Source: Pseudomonas parakoreensis (GTDB lineage Bacteria > Pseudomonadota > Gammaproteobacteria > Pseudomonadales > Pseudomonadaceae). Taken from it: a DNA stretch of 64,000 nucleotides. This document shows, piece by piece, positions 60,891 to 64,000 of this stretch (the first letter of the stretch is position 1; each line of letters starts with the position of its first letter). Below the pieces are notes generated by a model, which was not told the origin of the DNA, made no database searches, and saw only the letters and a program-made list of their open reading frames with translations. Both the position numbers and the translations under genes were made by a program. The stretch covers positions 310,001 to 374,000 of the forward strand of contig NZ_BQHY01000001.1 of NCBI RefSeq assembly GCF_021602155.1, given 5' to 3'.

Positions 60891-62423
60891 TTACAGGCTC
60901 GGCAGCAGCCTGGCTGGAACCAGCTCGGTCAGACACCGCGAAGCCAACAACTCGGTCGCCGCATTGATGTCCGGGGCAAAGAAGCGATCCTTCTCATAAA
61001 ACGGCACTTCGCGCCGCAGAATCGCCCGCGCCTGTTCCAGCTTGGCCGAGGTCTTCAGACCGTTGCGCAGGTCCAGCCCCTGCACCGCCGCCAGCCACTC
61101 CACCGCGAGAATCCCGCGGGTGTTTTCGGCCATTTCCCACAGACGCTTGCCGGCGGCCGGGGCCATCGACACGTGGTCTTCCTGGTTGGCCGAGGTCGGC
61201 AGGCTGTCGACCGAATGCGGATGGGCCAGCGCCTTATTCTCGCTGGCCAGTGCCGCGGCGGTCACCTGAGCGATCATGAAGCCCGAGTTGACGCCGCCAT
61301 TGGCCACCAGGAACGGCGGCAGTTGCGACATGTGCTTGTCCATCATCAGCGAGATGCGGCGCTCGCTCAGCGAGCCGATTTCAGCGATGGCCAGGGCCAT
61401 GTTGTCGGCGGCCATGGCCACCGGCTCGGCGTGGAAGTTACCGCCGGAAATCACATCACCTTCAGCCGCGAACACCAACGGGTTGTCTGACACGGCGTTG
61501 GCTTCGATGGCCAGCACTTCGGCGGCCTGACGGAACTGGGTCAGGCAAGCGCCCATGACTTGCGGCTGGCAGCGCAGCGAATACGGATCCTGCACCTTCT
61601 CGCAGTTCTGGTGCGAATCGGAGACTTCGCTGCGCTCGCCGAGCAGATCGCGATATGCGGCGGCTGCATCAATCTGGCCTTTCTGACCGCGAGCGGCGTG
61701 AATACGTGCATCGAACGGCGAGCGAGAACCGAGCACCGCTTCCACCGTCAGACCGCCGATTGCCAGCGCACCGGCAAACAGGTCTTCACCTTCAAACAGA
61801 CCGCGCAGGGCAAATGCGGTGGACACCTGAGTGCCATTGAGCAGCGCCAGACCTTCTTTCGCCGCCAGGGTCAGCGGGGTCAGACCGGCGACTTTCAGCG
61901 CTTCGGTCGCCTCCATCCATTCACCCTTGTAGCGCGCCTTGCCCTCGCCGAGCAGCACCAGCGACATGTGCGCCAGCGGTGCCAGGTCACCGGAGGCGCC
62001 GACCGAACCTTTGAGCGGAATGTGCGGGTACACCTCGGCGTTGATCAGTGCGATCAGCGCGTCGATCACCACGCGGCGAATGCCGGAGAAACCACGGCTG
62101 AGGCTGTTGACCTTGAGCACCATGATCAGCCGCACCAGTTCATCGCTGATCGGCTGACCGACGCCGGCGGCATGCGACAGCACCAGCGAGCGCTGGAGGT
62201 TTTCCAGGTCTTCACTGGCGATGCGGGTCGAGGCCAGCAGGCCGAAACCGGTGTTGATGCCGTAGGCGGTACGGTTCTCGACGAGGATCTGCTCGACACA
62301 CGCAACGCTGGCCTCGATCTGCGCGGAGGCGCTGTGGTCGAGGGTCAGCTTGACCGGTTGCTGATAAACGTCACGCAGTTGGGCCAGGCTCAATTGGCCG
62401 GGAATCAGGTTCAGCGCAGTCAT
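60891..62423 (-). CDS. hutH: Histidine ammonia-lyase
   Basis: Deaminates histidine to urocanate. 510 residues, normal. The MIO cofactor triad is Ala143-Ser144-Gly145 in [15 protein letters not shown]. Catalytic residues are Tyr54 (YGINTGFG), His84 (SHAAG), Asn196 (NGTQ), Tyr281 and Arg284 (DPYSLRCQ) and Glu415 (NQEDH). Cytosolic tetramer in this family. Lies just downstream of a MIO-less paralogue (116-bp gap). Confidence 0.98.
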   Translation of the reverse strand: MTALNLIPGQLSLAQLRDVYQQPVKLTLDHSASAQIEASVACVEQILVENRTAYGINTGFGLLASTRIASEDLENLQRSLVLSHAAGVGQPISDELVRLIMVLKVNSLSRGFSGIRRVVIDALIALINAEVYPHIPLKGSVGASGDLAPLAHMSLVLLGEGKARYKGEWMEATEALKVAGLTPLTLAAKEGLALLNGTQVSTAFALRGLFEGEDLFAGALAIGGLTVEAVLGSRSPFDARIHAARGQKGQIDAAAAYRDLLGERSEVSDSHQNCEKVQDPYSLRCQPQVMGACLTQFRQAAEVLAIEANAVSDNPLVFAAEGDVISGGNFHAEPVAMAADNMALAIAEIGSLSERRISLMMDKHMSQLPPFLVANGGVNSGFMIAQVTAAALASENKALAHPHSVDSLPTSANQEDHVSMAPAAGKRLWEMAENTRGILAVEWLAAVQGLDLRNGLKTSAKLEQARAILRREVPFYEKDRFFAPDINAATELLASRCLTELVPARLLPSL

Positions 62424-62539
62424 TTAAATGCTCCTGTTTAGGCATTGTTATTAACTACCAGTCGCTCCGGAGCATTCCGTTATCCGTCGTTTCTCGTCTT
62501 GTGGACGATCCACGCCTTGGCACGCTGGTATGGGTATTG

Positions 62540-64000
62540 TCAGTGCAGATTCGGTAATACGTTGTGCAGCGAATCCGGGTGTTTCAGAACGCTTGCGGCG
62601 GCAGCGATGTCCGGCGCCAGCCAGCGATCCTGATCGTAGGCCGGGACGGTTTCACGCAGCAGGCGCCACGCCCGGTCGGTGCCCGCGCCAAAGCGCTGCG
62701 CCTTGAGAAATTCAAAGGCCTGCGCCGCCAGCAGGTACTCGATGGCGAGGATCTGCGTGCAGTTTTCGAGGGCACGGTGCAGCTTCAGCGCAGCGCTGGT
62801 GCCCATGCTCAAGTGGTCTTCCTGCAGGCCCGAGGTGACGTAGTTGTCGAGCACCGCCGGTTGCGCAAGTTGGCGGTTCTCGGCACACAGCGAGGCGGCG
62901 ACGTATTGCACGATCATCATCCCGGAGTTCACCCCCGGATTGGCCACCAGAAACGCCGGCAGACCGCTGACGTGCGGGTTGACCAGGCGATCAAGGCGAC
63001 GCTCGGCAATCGAGCCGATTTCAGCCATGGCAATCGCCAGCAGATCCGCTGCCATCGCCACTGACTGGCCGTGCGGGTTAGCCTGCGACATCACCCGAAA
63101 GTTGTCCGGCGTGCCCAGCAGCAACGGGTTATCGGTGCAGCCATTGAGTTCGGCTTCCACCTGTTTGATTGCATGTTCGAGTTGATCGCGCGCAGCGCCG
63201 TGCACCTGCGGGATCGAGCGGATGCTCAGTGCATCCTGAGTGCGAATGCCCTTGCTGGTCGCGATCACTTCACTGCCATCGAGTAACGCACGCAAATTGC
63301 TCCCGACCTGCTGCATGCCCGGGTGCGGCTTGAGCGCGATGATCTCGGCGTCGAACGCGGCGATCTGACCGCGCTGGGCTTCGAAGCTCATGGCGCCGAT
63401 CACGTCGGCCCATTGCACCAGGCGCGTCGCATCGGCAATCGCCAGGCAGCTGAGGCCGGTCATGCACGGCGTGCCGTTGACCAGGCACAAACCGTCCTTC
63501 GCGCCGAGCTGCACCGGTTGCAAGCCTTCTTCGGCCAACGCCTGCTGCGCCGAGATGATTTGCCCGCGATAGCTGACATGGCCCACGCCCAGCAGCGCGA
63601 TGCCGATGTGCGCCATGTGCGTCAGGTAACCCACCGAGCCTTGCGCCGGCACCTGCGGGGTGATGCCACGATTGAGCAGCGCCAGCAACGCTTCGACCAC
63701 GCGGCGATGAATACCGGACTTACCATGGCTGTAGTTGTGAATCGCCGCGCAGATGATCGCGCGGGTCTGTTCATCGGGCAGCACCGGGCCGACACCGCAG
63801 GCGTGGCTGAGCAAAGTATTGCGCGAGAGCTGGCTGAGTTGTTCGTCTTTCAACGAGACGTTGGACAAACCACCCAGGCCGGTATTGACGCCATAAGCAC
63901 GCTCGCCGCTTTCGACGATGCGCTGGACGATGCCCTGAGCGTTTTCGATGCGTGCCCAGGTCTCGCCCGACAGTTCCAGTTGCGCGCCGTGACGGGCGAC
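62540..64000 (-). CDS. HutH-like protein lacking the MIO triad (5' end cut by window)
   Basis: Aromatic amino-acid ammonia-lyase fold; the frame is open from the window edge at 64000, so the N-terminus is missing. Family residues are retained: YGVNTGLGGL, SHACG, NGT, Arg in SIRSIPQ, QEDH and AMAADLL. However, where HutH has [15 protein letters not shown] this protein has GSVGYLTHMAHIG, an exact loss of Ala-Ser-Gly. The catalytic Tyr of DPYSLRC is Leu (DALSIRS) and the Phe of GGNFHAE is Pro (QANPHGQ). No frameshift or stop was seen. Probably not a MIO-dependent lyase; a MIO-less trimethylammonia-lyase such as ergothionase is one possibility. Upstream in the same operon direction as hutH. Confidence 0.85.
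   Translation of the reverse strand, partial: VARHGAQLELSGETWARIENAQGIVQRIVESGERAYGVNTGLGGLSNVSLKDEQLSQLSRNTLLSHACGVGPVLPDEQTRAIICAAIHNYSHGKSGIHRRVVEALLALLNRGITPQVPAQGSVGYLTHMAHIGIALLGVGHVSYRGQIISAQQALAEEGLQPVQLGAKDGLCLVNGTPCMTGLSCLAIADATRLVQWADVIGAMSFEAQRGQIAAFDAEIIALKPHPGMQQVGSNLRALLDGSEVIATSKGIRTQDALSIRSIPQVHGAARDQLEHAIKQVEAELNGCTDNPLLLGTPDNFRVMSQANPHGQSVAMAADLLAIAMAEIGSIAERRLDRLVNPHVSGLPAFLVANPGVNSGMMIVQYVAASLCAENRQLAQPAVLDNYVTSGLQEDHLSMGTSAALKLHRALENCTQILAIEYLLAAQAFEFLKAQRFGAGTDRAWRLLRETVPAYDQDRWLAPDIAAAASVLKHPDSLHNVLPNLH

Overview
The window is an ordinary chromosomal stretch from a fluorescent pseudomonad, most likely the Pseudomonas fluorescens group. Gene order (gltBD-damX-aroBK-pilQPONM / ponA / maeB-nuclease-rpmE / priA-argS-SPOR-hslVU / phaC1ZC2D-phaFI / ubiEJB-hisIE-tatABC-rsmE / chemoreceptor / amino-acid ABC / opgGH-dtd-pip / hut) matches the conserved Pseudomonas core order as I know it. 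The DNA is GC-rich, uses many GTG and TTG starts, and its intergenic spaces carry many copies of the inverted REP-type repeats (REPIN-like pairs) typical of this group. No rRNA, tRNA, prophage, integrase, transposase or CRISPR array was seen.

Layout. 1-2150: a truncated LysR regulator divergent from a YnfM-like MFS exporter. 2150-9720: hemE, then gltD and gltB (glutamate synthase), all on the minus strand. 9720-17960: a minus-strand cluster read pilM-N-O-P-Q-aroK-aroB-damX, joining type IV pilus assembly, the shikimate pathway and a SPOR/AAA cell-division protein. 18168-20615: ponA (PBP1a) on the opposite strand. 20850-23340: maeB, a secreted thermonuclease-like protein and rpmE. 23630-31220: priA, argS, a SPOR protein, the hslVU heat-shock protease under a good sigma-32 promoter match, and a DUF971 protein. 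31480-38650: the complete medium-chain PHA locus, with phaC1-phaZ-phaC2-phaD facing phaI-phaF and a small PHA-associated protein. 38800-45145: ubiE-ubiJ-ubiB, hisI-hisE split by a structured repeat element, tatABC and rsmE. 45339-50076: an HBM-type chemoreceptor and an amino-acid ABC transporter. 50342-56558: opgH/opgG (periplasmic glucans), dtd and pip. 56663-64000: an HSL-type esterase, a choline/betaine-type binding protein, and the end of a hut (histidine utilisation) cluster: hutG, hutI, hutH and a truncated second hutH-like gene.

How the parts work together. The hut genes feed glutamate, and gltBD makes glutamate from 2-oxoglutarate and glutamine. maeB and the pha locus connect central carbon flux to polyester storage; phaC1 carries a sigma-54-type promoter motif and an A-rich Crc/Hfq-type site at its start codon. 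pilMNOPQ builds the pilus alignment complex and secretin. tatABC exports folded proteins, and opgGH makes osmoregulated glucans.

Most of the window is conserved housekeeping DNA. The observations most worth a second look are: (1) the second hutH-like gene, which lacks exactly the Ala-Ser-Gly that forms the MIO cofactor and also the catalytic Tyr, so it is probably not a histidine ammonia-lyase (a MIO-less trimethylammonia-lyase of the ergothionase kind is one testable idea); (2) a 266-bp three-armed inverted-repeat element between hisI and hisE that also supplies a new ribosome site for hisE; (3) an rpmE terminator embedded in the signal-peptide codons of the downstream nuclease gene; (4) a 187-bp imperfect palindrome in the opgG leader; and (5) sixteen REP-type inverted pairs in four sequence classes.
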